A DNA stretch of 64,000 nucleotides from Sulfuriferula nivalis (GTDB taxonomy: Bacteria > Pseudomonadota > Gammaproteobacteria > Burkholderiales > Sulfuriferulaceae), in assembly GCF_009937995.1 (NCBI RefSeq), contig NZ_AP021881.1, positions 372,001 to 436,000 on the forward strand. Direction: 5' to 3'. A model generated the notes under the pieces. That model made no database searches. It was not told where the DNA came from and saw only the letters and a program-made list of their open reading frames with translations. The translations under genes were made by a program, and so were the position numbers. Of the stretch, positions 23,880 to 32,798 are shown one piece after another. Numbering within the stretch: the stretch's first letter is position 1; every line of letters begins with the position of its first letter.

Positions 23880-24632
23880 TTAATATTTTTCACAATTAGC
23901 TGTGGCATAGCCATCTTTCCATTCGCAACTCGGGCAAAGCTCCGCTTCCTCACCGTATTCACATGAAGAAAATATATATGGCTCTTTGCACCATTTACAC
24001 TCCAGTACTTCTTCGCTATGCCCGCACACAAGACATTTTTCTGCATCAACATCAAATGTTTCGTTGTGGCATGAGGTACATTTAATTACATATATTTCTT
24101 CTAATTCGATTTTCTTTTGAGCTTTGCAAAGCAAATCATTATAAAACTCTGTGTACTGACGAAAAACCCACCACTTTTCATCTTTCAAATGGGAATCCTT
24201 CCAATCCAGATTTAGGTGTTCGCCAGCAAAGCTAAATATGAATGAAAGCACCTGACCTACGAGTGCTTTAGCTTCTTGTTCAGTTATTGAAAACTCGTAA
24301 TGCTCGATTTCGTTTCTTTTTTCTCTCGCAGTATTTATGGCGCTTATTTCATCTTTAGAAAATTGAATATTGCAGATACTCTGAAGCCGTTTAAATGCTT
24401 TCTCGGCTCCGACTGTGAATGTAATATTTGATGGGTATTTGTCAATATTATCGAAAACGAAAGCGGGATGTGTTTGGCGAAGCTTTTCTTTGAACAACAA
24501 CTCAACCACATGAGCGAAGTCGACAATTATCCGTTTCCAGTCACCGGCACCATTCTGATTAATTGGCCCCATGTGTTGGATGGCATGCTCCAATGAATCG
24601 TTTGCATTTTCGATCAAATTGAATCTATGCAT
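23880..24632 (-). CDS. Integron cassette gene: HEPN-like protein with C-terminal zinc ribbons
   Basis: A 250-residue protein of unknown function. The N-terminal ~150 residues are helical with R-E-K-R-N-E-I-E-H-Y, an R-x(4-6)-H pattern like that of HEPN ribonucleases. The C-terminal ~70 residues hold paired cysteines (C-T-S-C, C-L-V-C-G-H, C-K-W-C, C-P-S-C) of two zinc ribbons. The base composition is AT-rich compared with nif genes. ATG 24632 lies seven bases past a GTTGGGC core site, and an attC follows the stop, so it is a complete cassette. An RNA-targeting defence role is a guess. Confidence 0.7.
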   Translation of the reverse strand: MHRFNLIENANDSLEHAIQHMGPINQNGAGDWKRIIVDFAHVVELLFKEKLRQTHPAFVFDNIDKYPSNITFTVGAEKAFKRLQSICNIQFSKDEISAINTAREKRNEIEHYEFSITEQEAKALVGQVLSFIFSFAGEHLNLDWKDSHLKDEKWWVFRQYTEFYNDLLCKAQKKIELEEIYVIKCTSCHNETFDVDAEKCLVCGHSEEVLECKWCKEPYIFSSCEYGEEAELCPSCEWKDGYATANCEKY

Positions 24633-24638
24633 ATGCAA

Positions 24639-24645
24639 GCCCAAC
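24639..24645 (-). repeat. Cassette core site GTTGGGC
   Basis: On the minus strand GTTGGGC, an exact GTTRRRY core, lies seven bases before the start codon of the cassette gene. With the attC at 23813-23875 it defines the cassette ends. No integrase gene lies beyond it. Confidence 0.55.
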
Positions 24646-24938
24646 AGTTATTAGACAGACCCAATGGTCAGTACTATTGTTAATAATAAGGAGTGCTGTT
24701 TTATTGCAATCTGTTTATTCATAGTGACTCCATTAATTTTGATGTCCACACATGAAGCAATCATACTTCAAATCGATGTCAATCATATGATTGGTAGGAG
24801 ATAAGGAAAATTCAGTAATCTGGGTAACTGCTGTTGAGTATATGAAGGCTTTTGATAAGTTGGTTATGACCAATATTTTGCATATGGTTCAAACAACTTA
24901 GTGTGAATTTTGTATGAATTCTTAATTGCAAATGTATT
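24646..24938. other. AT-rich intergenic stretch
   Basis: No gene, repeat or attI-like structure beyond the core site is recognisable here. It separates the cassette region from the ankyrin gene that ends the nifH-divergent operon. Confidence 0.4.
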
Positions 24939-25379
24939 TTAAGCCCGCCGCAACATCATCAAACACTCCAAATTCCCCACCACATCCAGTGCCGTAAAAT
25001 CATCCAGCGATTTAAGCTTGGTATCTGCCCCAGCTTGTAGCAGTTGCTCTACCACAGCGGTTTTGCTGGCAGAGGAGGCGTACATCAGGCAGGTGCTGCC
25101 GTTGTCGTTCTGGTTGTTCAAGTTGATACCACTATTGATTAACAGCTCTATGACTTGCGGGTCGCCGTTGAAGCATGCCAGCCACAGCGCGTTATTGCCG
25201 TCGTTGTTGGTGGCGTTGAGTTCTACGCCGCTTTGAATTAACTCGGCGGCGATGGCGAGATCGCCTAGTCGGGCGGCTTGCATCAGCGGGGTGGTGTTGT
25301 TGTGGATGGTTACATTGAGATTGTCTGCCGGAAAGCCTTGTGCTGTCAGCCAGGCAGTGAGTGTGGGCGATAGGGTCAT
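24939..25379 (-). CDS. Ankyrin-repeat protein
   Basis: A 146-residue protein with about three ankyrin repeats: N-T-T-P-L-M-Q-A-A-R-L-G-D, G-N-N-A-L-W-L-A-C-F-N-G-D and G-S-T-C-L-M-Y-A-S-S-A. Such repeats bind proteins. The start lies 11 bases after the SagB-type gene and no terminator separates them, so it is the last gene of a four-gene minus operon starting next to nifH. ATG 25379 is chosen because the repeats follow it; upstream frame is unrelated. Confidence 0.85.
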   Translation of the reverse strand: MTLSPTLTAWLTAQGFPADNLNVTIHNNTTPLMQAARLGDLAIAAELIQSGVELNATNNDGNNALWLACFNGDPQVIELLINSGINLNNQNDNGSTCLMYASSASKTAVVEQLLQAGADTKLKSLDDFTALDVVGNLECLMMLRRA

Positions 25380-25390
25380 GGCCGGGTCTT

Positions 25391-27025
25391 TCAGGTGCGG
25401 GGATAGGGCGGCAGGCTGGCGATGCGATGGTCGGTTAGCGGGTAGCCTACGGTAAAGTGGTACATCGATTGGAATGTGGTGTCTTGTAGCCCGAGCAGGT
25501 CGTGGCAGGTGTCGTCGAAGTAACAGCCGATACCGGTGCCGCGCAGGGTGGCGGCTTCGGCTTGCAGGTATAGCACTTGTCCTAGCAGTCCGGCTTCCCA
25601 GTATAGTTGGCGGTAGCGCCAGGAAGCGTCTTGCAGCGTTGCGTCGAATTCGGCGAGCATGGCCAGCGTGAAGGTGCTGTCGGTGGCGATGGCCTGATGG
25701 CAGCTGATGGCTTTCAGTGCTTTGCCCAGATTGGCAACCTCTAGCAGGTATAACGGGAGTTGTTCGGGGCAGCCTGCGGGTTTTTGCCAGAGAAAATCGG
25801 CACGCATCGTGGCCTGCATTTGCGCTTGAGCCTTGGTGCTGCGTGGCAGCGCGTAGATGCCGGGTGCGAGGCCGTCGATGCGGTGGACGAACAATACCGG
25901 ATGCACGCGCGGTGTTTCGTTCCATACATCCCAGGGCGTGCCGGAGTCGGGTAGCAGCGCTGCCAGCATGGTGTAAAAACTGTCGACATCCTGCACGTAG
26001 CGGGGTTCGAAGTGCTGGGCACTGCGGCGCTGACGGATCAGGGTAGCTGCTGTTATGGTACAGGACGATTTCGCAGCGGACATGGTCGGACGATATGTTG
26101 ATGGTAGCGTTACCGATTTGCGGCTGGCTGCGGCTACTTCGGCTATGACCGGCCAGCGGTACATGGGGTGATGGTCGAGTATGTTGGCCTGTCCGCACCA
26201 GTTGTTTCGCGTTGCTGCCAGCAGCCAGTCTATGGTTGCTTCCGTATCTGGTGCCGCGGTGATTTCCAGCAGCAGCTCAGCTTCTTCGCGCTCGGCGTGG
26301 GTAAAGTCGGCATCTCTATCTAGCCCCAGCCATTGCGTGAGTTGGTGGTGGCTGACGGTATCCGCAATACGCACATGCCAGCCCAGTGTAGCAGCGGCAT
26401 AGCGCAGTGCGCCGATGGCGTGGCCGGTATCGAGCTGACAGTAGCGGAAAGCACGTTCGCCATATTTCCATGCTTCACGCCAGGTGATCGACGATATGCC
26501 GACTAGCAGGCCGGGTTGATTAACAGGTGCGGCGGCGATGTGGCAGCGCTGTTCCAGCGTGTGGTCGCGGCTCAGGTAGTGATAAACGCCGTCATCCAGA
26601 TCGGGGATGTCGCGGCTGATGATATAGGCTTCGGTCGGGTGCAGGTTGCCGCTGGATGGGTTGCAGCGCACGGCCCAGCGATCTGGACCGTATTCTTTCC
26701 ATGCGGACAAACCGAATGCCAGCTCCAGCATGGCGGCGACGTGATCCAGTGTGAATGGCTGTGGGGCAATAGCGCCGGGTATATGCAATGCGGCGAAGCT
26801 GGCGGTTAACTGGTCTGCGACCAGTGGCAGCATGACACGCGGTGCGCCGCTGAATTCACGGAATGGGTTAGGTTGCGCGCTCCAGTCCAGAGTTTCCGGG
26901 CCGGCGGCATAGCGTTCCAGACGGTGTTTGGTACGTTGGTGATAGGCGATGACTTGCACCAGCTGTGGCGAAACCGCACCCGATGCAGGCTGGGTGCGGT
27001 TGTTTTCGTCAGGGGTAAGCGTCAT
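25391..27025 (-). CDS. SagB/ThcOx-family FMN oxidoreductase (two nitroreductase domains)
   Basis: A 544-residue protein with two nitroreductase-like halves. The N-terminal half shows R-W-A-V-R-C-N-P-S-S-G-N-L-H-P-T-E-A-Y-I and the C-terminal half R-S-A-Q-H-F and G-I-G-C-Y-F-D-D. SagB-type enzymes use FMN to oxidise azolines in modified peptides, but no cyclodehydratase or precursor gene is near. Its place beside nifH suggests a redox role linked to nitrogen fixation. ATG 27025 is chosen over 27154, since the upstream frame overlaps the preceding gene. Confidence 0.8.
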   Translation of the reverse strand: MTLTPDENNRTQPASGAVSPQLVQVIAYHQRTKHRLERYAAGPETLDWSAQPNPFREFSGAPRVMLPLVADQLTASFAALHIPGAIAPQPFTLDHVAAMLELAFGLSAWKEYGPDRWAVRCNPSSGNLHPTEAYIISRDIPDLDDGVYHYLSRDHTLEQRCHIAAAPVNQPGLLVGISSITWREAWKYGERAFRYCQLDTGHAIGALRYAAATLGWHVRIADTVSHHQLTQWLGLDRDADFTHAEREEAELLLEITAAPDTEATIDWLLAATRNNWCGQANILDHHPMYRWPVIAEVAAASRKSVTLPSTYRPTMSAAKSSCTITAATLIRQRRSAQHFEPRYVQDVDSFYTMLAALLPDSGTPWDVWNETPRVHPVLFVHRIDGLAPGIYALPRSTKAQAQMQATMRADFLWQKPAGCPEQLPLYLLEVANLGKALKAISCHQAIATDSTFTLAMLAEFDATLQDASWRYRQLYWEAGLLGQVLYLQAEAATLRGTGIGCYFDDTCHDLLGLQDTTFQSMYHFTVGYPLTDHRIASLPPYPRT

Positions 27026-27041
27026 GCCTGATGCACGGTGA

Positions 27042-27629
27042 TCAGACCGGGCGATTTTCGCGGATTTTGATTGGGCCCATAATCTTGAGACCTTCTTCAA
27101 AGCTGATTTCTTTCCATTTGGCGGAGAAGTTTGCAGCTTTATCAGCGATAGCATCCAGCTTGGCGCCAGTATCGAGTTTTTTCAAGTCGCTCTTCTCTAT
27201 GCGGAACAAGTCCAATAATTCATTGTATACCGTTGCTTCATCCAAAGGCATAACCCAGAAAGTCGTGCCCGCATAAGGAATCTGGTATTTCTCGGAGATG
27301 TCGAGGTTGGCGGCAAAGAAGAAGTATTTACCAGTGGGCGATAATTTGTCGCCGACCTGTTCGCATAGCAGCTTTAAATGTTCTAGTGATGGGGCGAAAC
27401 CAGCGAGGAACGAAATCGTGCTATCTCCGGCAGTAGCCACCATCATGACCTGGTCGAGCTTGATTTCGGGCGGGCGTTTTTCGTCGGCCATGGATTCCTG
27501 GAATGCCAGTGCAATTTCACCGCGGAAGCCAAAACGGCCAGGTTTGGTGGTTGCGCCTTTGAATACCGGGCTGAGTAACAGACCGGCTGCGTCCAGCTCG
27601 GCAAATGGGGTTTCGGTGATGAGGGTCAT
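27042..27629 (-). CDS. Unknown protein in nifH-divergent operon
   Basis: A 195-residue soluble protein with no family that I recognise. It begins M-T-L-I-T-E-T-P-F-A-E-L and contains V-M-M-V-A-T-A-G-D-S-T-I and F-W-V-M-P-L-D-E-A-T-V. AAGGAG lies before ATG 27629. It lies between a degenerate receiver gene (60 bases upstream) and the SagB-type gene (16 bases downstream) and is probably co-transcribed with both. Confidence 0.7.
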   Translation of the reverse strand: MTLITETPFAELDAAGLLLSPVFKGATTKPGRFGFRGEIALAFQESMADEKRPPEIKLDQVMMVATAGDSTISFLAGFAPSLEHLKLLCEQVGDKLSPTGKYFFFAANLDISEKYQIPYAGTTFWVMPLDEATVYNELLDLFRIEKSDLKKLDTGAKLDAIADKAANFSAKWKEISFEEGLKIMGPIKIRENRPV

Positions 27630-27688
27630 GGGATACTCCTTGGGGTTGTGCAGAACATCTGCGGTTTAATTAAAATTAAAATCGATTG

Positions 27689-28114
27689 TTAACTTCGTAC
27701 TACCGGGATGCCGATAGGAACTGCGCGTCCCAATGCGGAATCAACCTTACGTCGTACAGTTTCTATCCTGAGTGGCGTCAGCAGTGTGCCATTAGCACCT
27801 TGTTCAAGTGCCAACTTAACCGTACTGTCGTCGGCACTGTCACAAACCAGCAATATCCGTACATCATTCATGGCTGCCTTGATCAGACTGATAAGGGACG
27901 CGCCTTCATTACGTACCATCCCTATACCCAATAACACCAGATGGGGTGGCCATGCCTTGGATTTGTCTATAGCGGCAGCGATGTTGGAAAAAACATGGGT
28001 TTCGTTTTCATCAGCCAGCATGAATTGCAGACCCATGCTATTGATATCATCGTTTTCCACTACAAATACGCGCTTGTTTTCTATTGAGCGCTGACTATCT
28101 ACTCCGATTTGCAT
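27689..28114 (-). CDS. Degenerate response-regulator receiver protein, divergent from nifH
   Basis: A 141-residue single receiver domain without an output domain. The acidic pair is present (V-E-N-D-D), but the phospho-acceptor strand reads L-V-L-L-G-I-G-M in place of L-V-L-x-D-x-x-M, and the conserved lysine before proline is threonine (L-L-T-P-L). It therefore cannot be phosphorylated in the normal way and probably acts as a protein-binding domain. ATG 28114 has GGGAGG upstream. A sigma-54 element (28167-28183) precedes it. Confidence 0.8.
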   Translation of the reverse strand: MQIGVDSQRSIENKRVFVVENDDINSMGLQFMLADENETHVFSNIAAAIDKSKAWPPHLVLLGIGMVRNEGASLISLIKAAMNDVRILLVCDSADDSTVKLALEQGANGTLLTPLRIETVRRKVDSALGRAVPIGIPVVRS

Positions 28115-28166
28115 ACAGCCTCCCTGGTTACATTTAGCAGGCACGTCAGTCGTGCGAGTGCTACAT

Positions 28167-28183
28167 ATGCAAGCTTCGTTCCA
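28167..28183 (-). promoter_or_regulatory. Sigma-54 promoter for the pseudo-receiver operon
   Basis: On the minus strand TGGAACGAAGCTTGCAT has GG and GC doublets ten bases apart and fits TGGMACG-N4-TTGCA. It lies about 52 bases before ATG 28114 and shares three NifA-type sites with the nifH promoter. Confidence 0.7.
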
Positions 28184-28211
28184 GTTATTGAAACTATCCG
28201 ATAGTCAACTC

Positions 28212-28227
28212 TGTACACCTTTATACA
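28212..28227 (+). promoter_or_regulatory. NifA-type site 1
   Basis: TGTACACCTTTATACA matches TGT-N10-ACA. It is about 183 bases upstream of the nifH -24 element and only about 29 bases from the divergent one. Confidence 0.6.
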
Positions 28228-28285
28228 TAAGGCGTGCAGCGCTACCGACAAAAAAATTGTAGCGTTCGTCGCATGCAGGTGGCGT

Positions 28286-28301
28286 TGTATTGTTTGCTAC
28301 A
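28286..28301 (+). promoter_or_regulatory. NifA-type site 2
   Basis: TGTATTGTTTGCTACA matches TGT-N10-ACA; it is about 110 bases upstream of the nifH -24 element and about 103 from the divergent -24 element. Confidence 0.65.
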
Positions 28302-28315
28302 GAGGCAGGCTGTTT

Positions 28316-28331
28316 TGTGAGTTTTGTAACA
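28316..28331 (+). promoter_or_regulatory. NifA-type site 3
   Basis: TGTGAGTTTTGTAACA matches TGT-N10-ACA; it is about 80 bases upstream of the nifH -24 element, the usual distance for NifA at nifH promoters. Confidence 0.7.
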
Positions 28332-28410
28332 GATGATTATTTGCTGTAAAAACACCAATTTTAAAAATTAATATAAATATAATCATGTAGTTACGTGTTT
28401 ATTTTTGGAC

Positions 28411-28426
28411 TGGCACGGCAGTTGCT
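28411..28426 (+). promoter_or_regulatory. nifH sigma-54 promoter (-24/-12)
   Basis: TGGCACGGCAGTTGCT matches the consensus TGGCACG-N4-TTGCW fully. It lies about 158 bases before ATG 28585, giving a long leader. Three TGT-N10-ACA sites lie upstream. Confidence 0.92.
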
Positions 28427-28557
28427 AATGCTGGACTGCACCTAAAATGTTTTGCCGAACGAGTGACTTGAAGACTAAGAATTATTAAGAGTATTCGGAG
28501 GGCGTCATGTCGGTCGCATGGTTATCTGGCAATTACCAGGTTTTCAATTTGAACTGA

Positions 28558-29466
<909 letters not shown>

Positions 29467-29476
29467 TCACCGAATT

Positions 29477-29506
29477 TGGGTCTGTTAAATAGGTTTAGCA
29501 GACCCA
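29477..29506 (+). other. nifH-nifD intergenic stem-loop 1
   Basis: A 13-pair stem (TGGGTCTGTTAAA with TTTAGCAGACCCA, one G-T pair) closes a four-base TAGG loop, starting 11 bases after the nifH stop. No T run follows. It is likely an RNA element that blocks 3' degradation of nifH mRNA or causes partial termination, giving more NifH than NifDK. Confidence 0.75.
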
Positions 29507-29529
29507 GACGGGTAGCAACACCGGGAGAT

Positions 29530-29580
29530 CTCTGTAAATGGCTGCAGGTTTGCAGTCTGGACTGGGAGCCATTTGCAGAG
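29530..29580 (+). other. nifH-nifD intergenic stem-loop 2
   Basis: CTCTGTAAATGGCT (29530-29543) pairs with AGCCATTTGCAGAG (29567-29580) over 14 positions with one G-T pair. Inside the loop CTGCA/TGCAG and CAGTC/GACTG can form two alternative small hairpins. Together with the first hairpin it makes a compact structured segment in the nifHDK transcript. Confidence 0.7.
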
Positions 29581-29642
29581 CGCTTTCGGAAGTATGGAAT
29601 CTCAATCACGTTTTTTGATTTTTTAATGTTAGGAGGGCAAAA

Positions 29643-31097
29643 ATGAGCCTCACAGTGGAAGAAACCAAAGTACGCAACAAAGAGCTGATTGACGAAGTTC
29701 TCAAGGTTTATCCTGAGAAAAGCGCTAAACGGCGTGCCAAACACCTCAGCGTTCATGAGGAAGGCAAGTCTGATTGCGACGTCAAATCAAATATCAAATC
29801 ACTACCAGGTGTGATGACCATCCGTGGTTGCGCCTACGCTGGTTCCAAAGGCGTGGTATGGGGTCCGATCAAGGACATGATCCATATCAGTCACGGTCCA
29901 GTTGGTTGCGGTCAGTATTCATGGGCTTCACGCCGTAACTACTACATCGGCACAACCGGGATCGATTCTTTCGGCACCATGCAATTCACTTCCGATTTCC
30001 AGGAAAAAGACATTGTGTTCGGTGGCGACAAGAAGCTGGAAAAGATCATGGACGAAATCGAAGTCCTGTTCCCGCTCAATAAAGGTATCACCGTACAGTC
30101 AGAATGCCCTATCGGTCTGATTGGTGACGATATCGAAGCGGTATCCAAGAAAAAATCCAAGGAATATGGCGGCAAGACTATTGTGCCAGTTCGTTGTGAA
30201 GGTTTCCGCGGTGTATCGCAATCACTGGGTCACCATATCGCCAACGACGCAGTTCGTGACTGGGTGTTTGAAAAAGCTGATCCAGAAAAGAACAAGTTTG
30301 AAGCTACACCTTATGACGTAGCCATCATTGGTGACTACAACATCGGTGGTGACGCATGGTCTTCACGCATCCTGCTGGAAGAAATGGGCTTGCGCGTAAT
30401 CGCTCAATGGTCTGGCGACGGCACCATTGCTGAGTTGGAAAACACACCTAAAGCTAAATTGAACGTGCTGCACTGCTACCGTTCGATGAACTACATCTCT
30501 CGCTACATGGAAGAGAAGTACAACATACCTTGGGTTGAGTACAACTTCTTCGGTCCGTCGAAAATCGAAGCCAGCTTGCGCGAAATCGCCAGCCACTTCG
30601 ACGACAAGATCAAGGAAGGCGCAGAACGTGTTATCGCTAAGTACAAAGCGCTGACCGATGCTGTGATCGCCAAGTACAAACCACGCCTGGAAGGCAAAAC
30701 CGTGATGCTGTTCGTGGGCGGTTTACGTCCTCGGCACGTGATCGGCGCGTATGAAGACTTGGGCATGAACGTGGTAGGTACTGGTTATGAATTCGGTCAC
30801 AACGACGATTATCAACGTACCACACACTATGTCAAAGACGGCACGCTGATTTACGACGACGTCACTGGCTACGAGTTCGAGAAGTTCGTCGAAAAGATCC
30901 AGCCTGACCTGGTTGGTTCCGGCATCAAGGAAAAGTATGTATTCCAGAAGATGGGCGTACCTTTCCGCCAGATGCACTCGTGGGATTACTCCGGTCCTTA
31001 TCACGGCTACGACGGCTTTGCCATCTTCGCCCGCGACATGGATATGGCGATCAATAGTCCTGTGTGGGCGCTGACCAAGGCGCCTTGGAAAAAGTAA
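29643..31097 (+). CDS. nifD: Nitrogenase MoFe protein alpha chain NifD
   Basis: A 484-residue alpha subunit. P-cluster ligands lie in R-G-C-A-Y-A-G (C63), V-G-C-G-Q-Y (C89) and S-E-C-P-I-G; FeMo-co is held by C278 (L-H-C-Y-R-S) and H445 (M-H-S-W-D-Y). These mark a molybdenum nitrogenase and not VnfD or AnfD. It forms a heterotetramer with NifK. GGAGGG precedes ATG 29643. It is the second gene of the nifHDK operon. Confidence 0.98.
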   Translation: MSLTVEETKVRNKELIDEVLKVYPEKSAKRRAKHLSVHEEGKSDCDVKSNIKSLPGVMTIRGCAYAGSKGVVWGPIKDMIHISHGPVGCGQYSWASRRNYYIGTTGIDSFGTMQFTSDFQEKDIVFGGDKKLEKIMDEIEVLFPLNKGITVQSECPIGLIGDDIEAVSKKKSKEYGGKTIVPVRCEGFRGVSQSLGHHIANDAVRDWVFEKADPEKNKFEATPYDVAIIGDYNIGGDAWSSRILLEEMGLRVIAQWSGDGTIAELENTPKAKLNVLHCYRSMNYISRYMEEKYNIPWVEYNFFGPSKIEASLREIASHFDDKIKEGAERVIAKYKALTDAVIAKYKPRLEGKTVMLFVGGLRPRHVIGAYEDLGMNVVGTGYEFGHNDDYQRTTHYVKDGTLIYDDVTGYEFEKFVEKIQPDLVGSGIKEKYVFQKMGVPFRQMHSWDYSGPYHGYDGFAIFARDMDMAINSPVWALTKAPWKK

Positions 31098-31106
31098 CGC
31101 AGCAAA

Positions 31107-31184
31107 TGTAGGGTGGGTTGAGCAACGCAAACCCACCACCGAATCGGCGGGTTACGGCGCGATCAACGCCTAACCCACCCTACA
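31107..31184. repeat. REP-like inverted repeat between nifD and nifK
   Basis: TGTAGGGTGGGTT (31107-31119) and its perfect complement AACCCACCCTACA (31172-31184) flank further internal repeats (AACCCACC, GGCGGGTTA). The TAGGGTGGGTT...AACCCACCCTA form is a repeat scattered in many proteobacterial genomes. It lies inside the operon and would form a strong mRNA stem. Confidence 0.75.
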
Positions 31185-31201
31185 GCTTAAGGAGATTTGA
31201 A

Positions 31202-32740
31202 ATGAGTCAAAACGCTGAAAAAGTTATCGACCACGAAATGCTGTTCCGCGAGCCGGAATATGTGGAAATGTTCAAGAACAAGAAGGAAAACTTCGAGTTC
31301 GGATTCCCCGTGTCGAAAATGGAAGAAGTCCGTGACTGGACTAAAACCAAAGAATATCAGGATCTGAACTTCGCCCGCGAAGGATTGACGGTCAATCCTG
31401 CTAAAGCTTGCCAACCACTGGGCGCCGTGTTCGCTGCCGTCGGCTTTGCCAAGACCCTGCCTTTCGTGCACGGTTCGCAAGGTTGCGTGGCTTACTACCG
31501 TTCACACTTTTCCCGCCACTTTAAAGAGCCTACCTCTTGCGTATCGTCTTCGATGACTGAAGATGCTGCAGTGTTTGGTGGTCTGAACAACATGGTGGAC
31601 GGTTTGCAGAATGCTTACAACATGTACAAGCCAGATATGATCGCGGTCAGCACCACATGTATGGCTGAAGTGATCGGTGACGATCTGGGTTCATTTATCC
31701 GCACTTCCAAGCAAAAAGGTAGCGTGGCTGAAGATTACGATGTGCCTTACGCACATACTCCAGCTTTCGTCGGCAGCCATATAACTGGTTACGACAATGC
31801 CCTAAAAGGCGTGCTGACTCACTTCTGGGATGGCAAGGAACGCACTCCAAATGAATCTATTAACTTCATAGGCGGCTTCGACGGTAATGTGGTTGGTGAC
31901 ATGCCTGAAATTCGTCGCATCTTCGACCTGTTCGGTGCTGACTATACCGTGGTGTGTGATCCTTCTGATGTGTGGAATACCCCTACTGATGGTGAGTTCC
32001 GCATGTACGACGGCGGTACCACCAAGGATGAAGTCAAGAATGCATTGAATGCTAAAGCGACCTTGTCATTCCAGGGCTTCTCTACTGAAAAGACCATGAA
32101 GTACATCCATGAAAAAGGTCAGGAAACCGTGTCCTTGTACCACCCTATGGGTGTAGCTGGCACTGACAAGTTGTTGATGGAAATCTCCCGTCTGACTGGT
32201 AAGCCTATCCCTGAAGCACTGGAAAAAGAACGTGGTCGTCTGATGGATGCCATCGCTGACTCCAGTGCACACATCCATGGCAAGAAATTCGCGCTGTACG
32301 GCGATCCTGATCTGATGCTGGGCATGACCGCATTCCTGCTGGAGTTGGGTGCTGAGCCAGTCCATGTGTTGTCTACCAATGGTGATAAAGACTGGGCTGA
32401 AAAAGTACAAGCTTTGTTTGATGCTTCACCGTTCGGTGCAGGCTGCCATGTCTATCCGAAGAAGGATCTCTGGCACATGCGTTCGTTACTGTTCACAGAG
32501 CCAGTTGACTTGCTGATTGGTAACACCTACGGCAAATATCTGGAACGTGATTGCGGCGTACCGCTGATCCGCATGGGTTTCCCGATTTTCGACCGCCACC
32601 ATCATCATCGTTTCCCGATCTGGGGCTACGAAGGTTCGATGCGCGTCATGGTTGCGATACTGGATGAAATTTTCGAAGCGCTTGATGCTAATACCATCGA
32701 CACAGCGAAAACTGACTACAGCTACGACATTATCCGTTAA
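31202..32740 (+). CDS. nifK: Nitrogenase MoFe protein beta chain NifK
   Basis: A 512-residue beta subunit. P-cluster ligands lie in [15 protein letters not shown] and T-T-C-M-A-E, together with the conserved serine in [12 protein letters not shown] 31202 follows AAGGAG and gives a normal beta-chain N-terminus (M-S-Q-N-A-E-K-V); an open frame upstream through the repeat is not coding. NifK pairs with NifD, and the P-cluster sits at the interface. Confidence 0.98.
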   Translation: MSQNAEKVIDHEMLFREPEYVEMFKNKKENFEFGFPVSKMEEVRDWTKTKEYQDLNFAREGLTVNPAKACQPLGAVFAAVGFAKTLPFVHGSQGCVAYYRSHFSRHFKEPTSCVSSSMTEDAAVFGGLNNMVDGLQNAYNMYKPDMIAVSTTCMAEVIGDDLGSFIRTSKQKGSVAEDYDVPYAHTPAFVGSHITGYDNALKGVLTHFWDGKERTPNESINFIGGFDGNVVGDMPEIRRIFDLFGADYTVVCDPSDVWNTPTDGEFRMYDGGTTKDEVKNALNAKATLSFQGFSTEKTMKYIHEKGQETVSLYHPMGVAGTDKLLMEISRLTGKPIPEALEKERGRLMDAIADSSAHIHGKKFALYGDPDLMLGMTAFLLELGAEPVHVLSTNGDKDWAEKVQALFDASPFGAGCHVYPKKDLWHMRSLLFTEPVDLLIGNTYGKYLERDCGVPLIRMGFPIFDRHHHHRFPIWGYEGSMRVMVAILDEIFEALDANTIDTAKTDYSYDIIR

Positions 32741-32747
32741 TCGGCTT

Positions 32748-32774
32748 TGGGCGGCAGGCCAGGCTTGCTGCCCA
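32748..32774 (+). other. Stem-loop after nifK
   Basis: TGGGCGGCAGGC pairs with GCTTGCTGCCCA over 12 positions (two G-T pairs) with a three-base loop. It begins seven bases after the nifK stop. A T run is absent, so it is likely an mRNA-stabilising or processing hairpin or a weak attenuator before the ferredoxin genes. Confidence 0.6.
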
Positions 32775-32798
32775 TAGATTGCCAAAAGGAAAAGCAAA

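Noticed and set aside
16181-24700. Possible CRISPR array or integron integrase in the accessory region
   Set aside because: No regularly spaced direct repeats were seen. The only tyrosine recombinase (21535-22448) pairs with an IS91 transposase and shows no sign of the extra IntI domain, so it is not called an integron integrase.
31118-31201. N-terminal extension of NifK
   Set aside because: The extension reads through the REP-like repeat; ATG 31202 with AAGGAG gives the normal NifK start.
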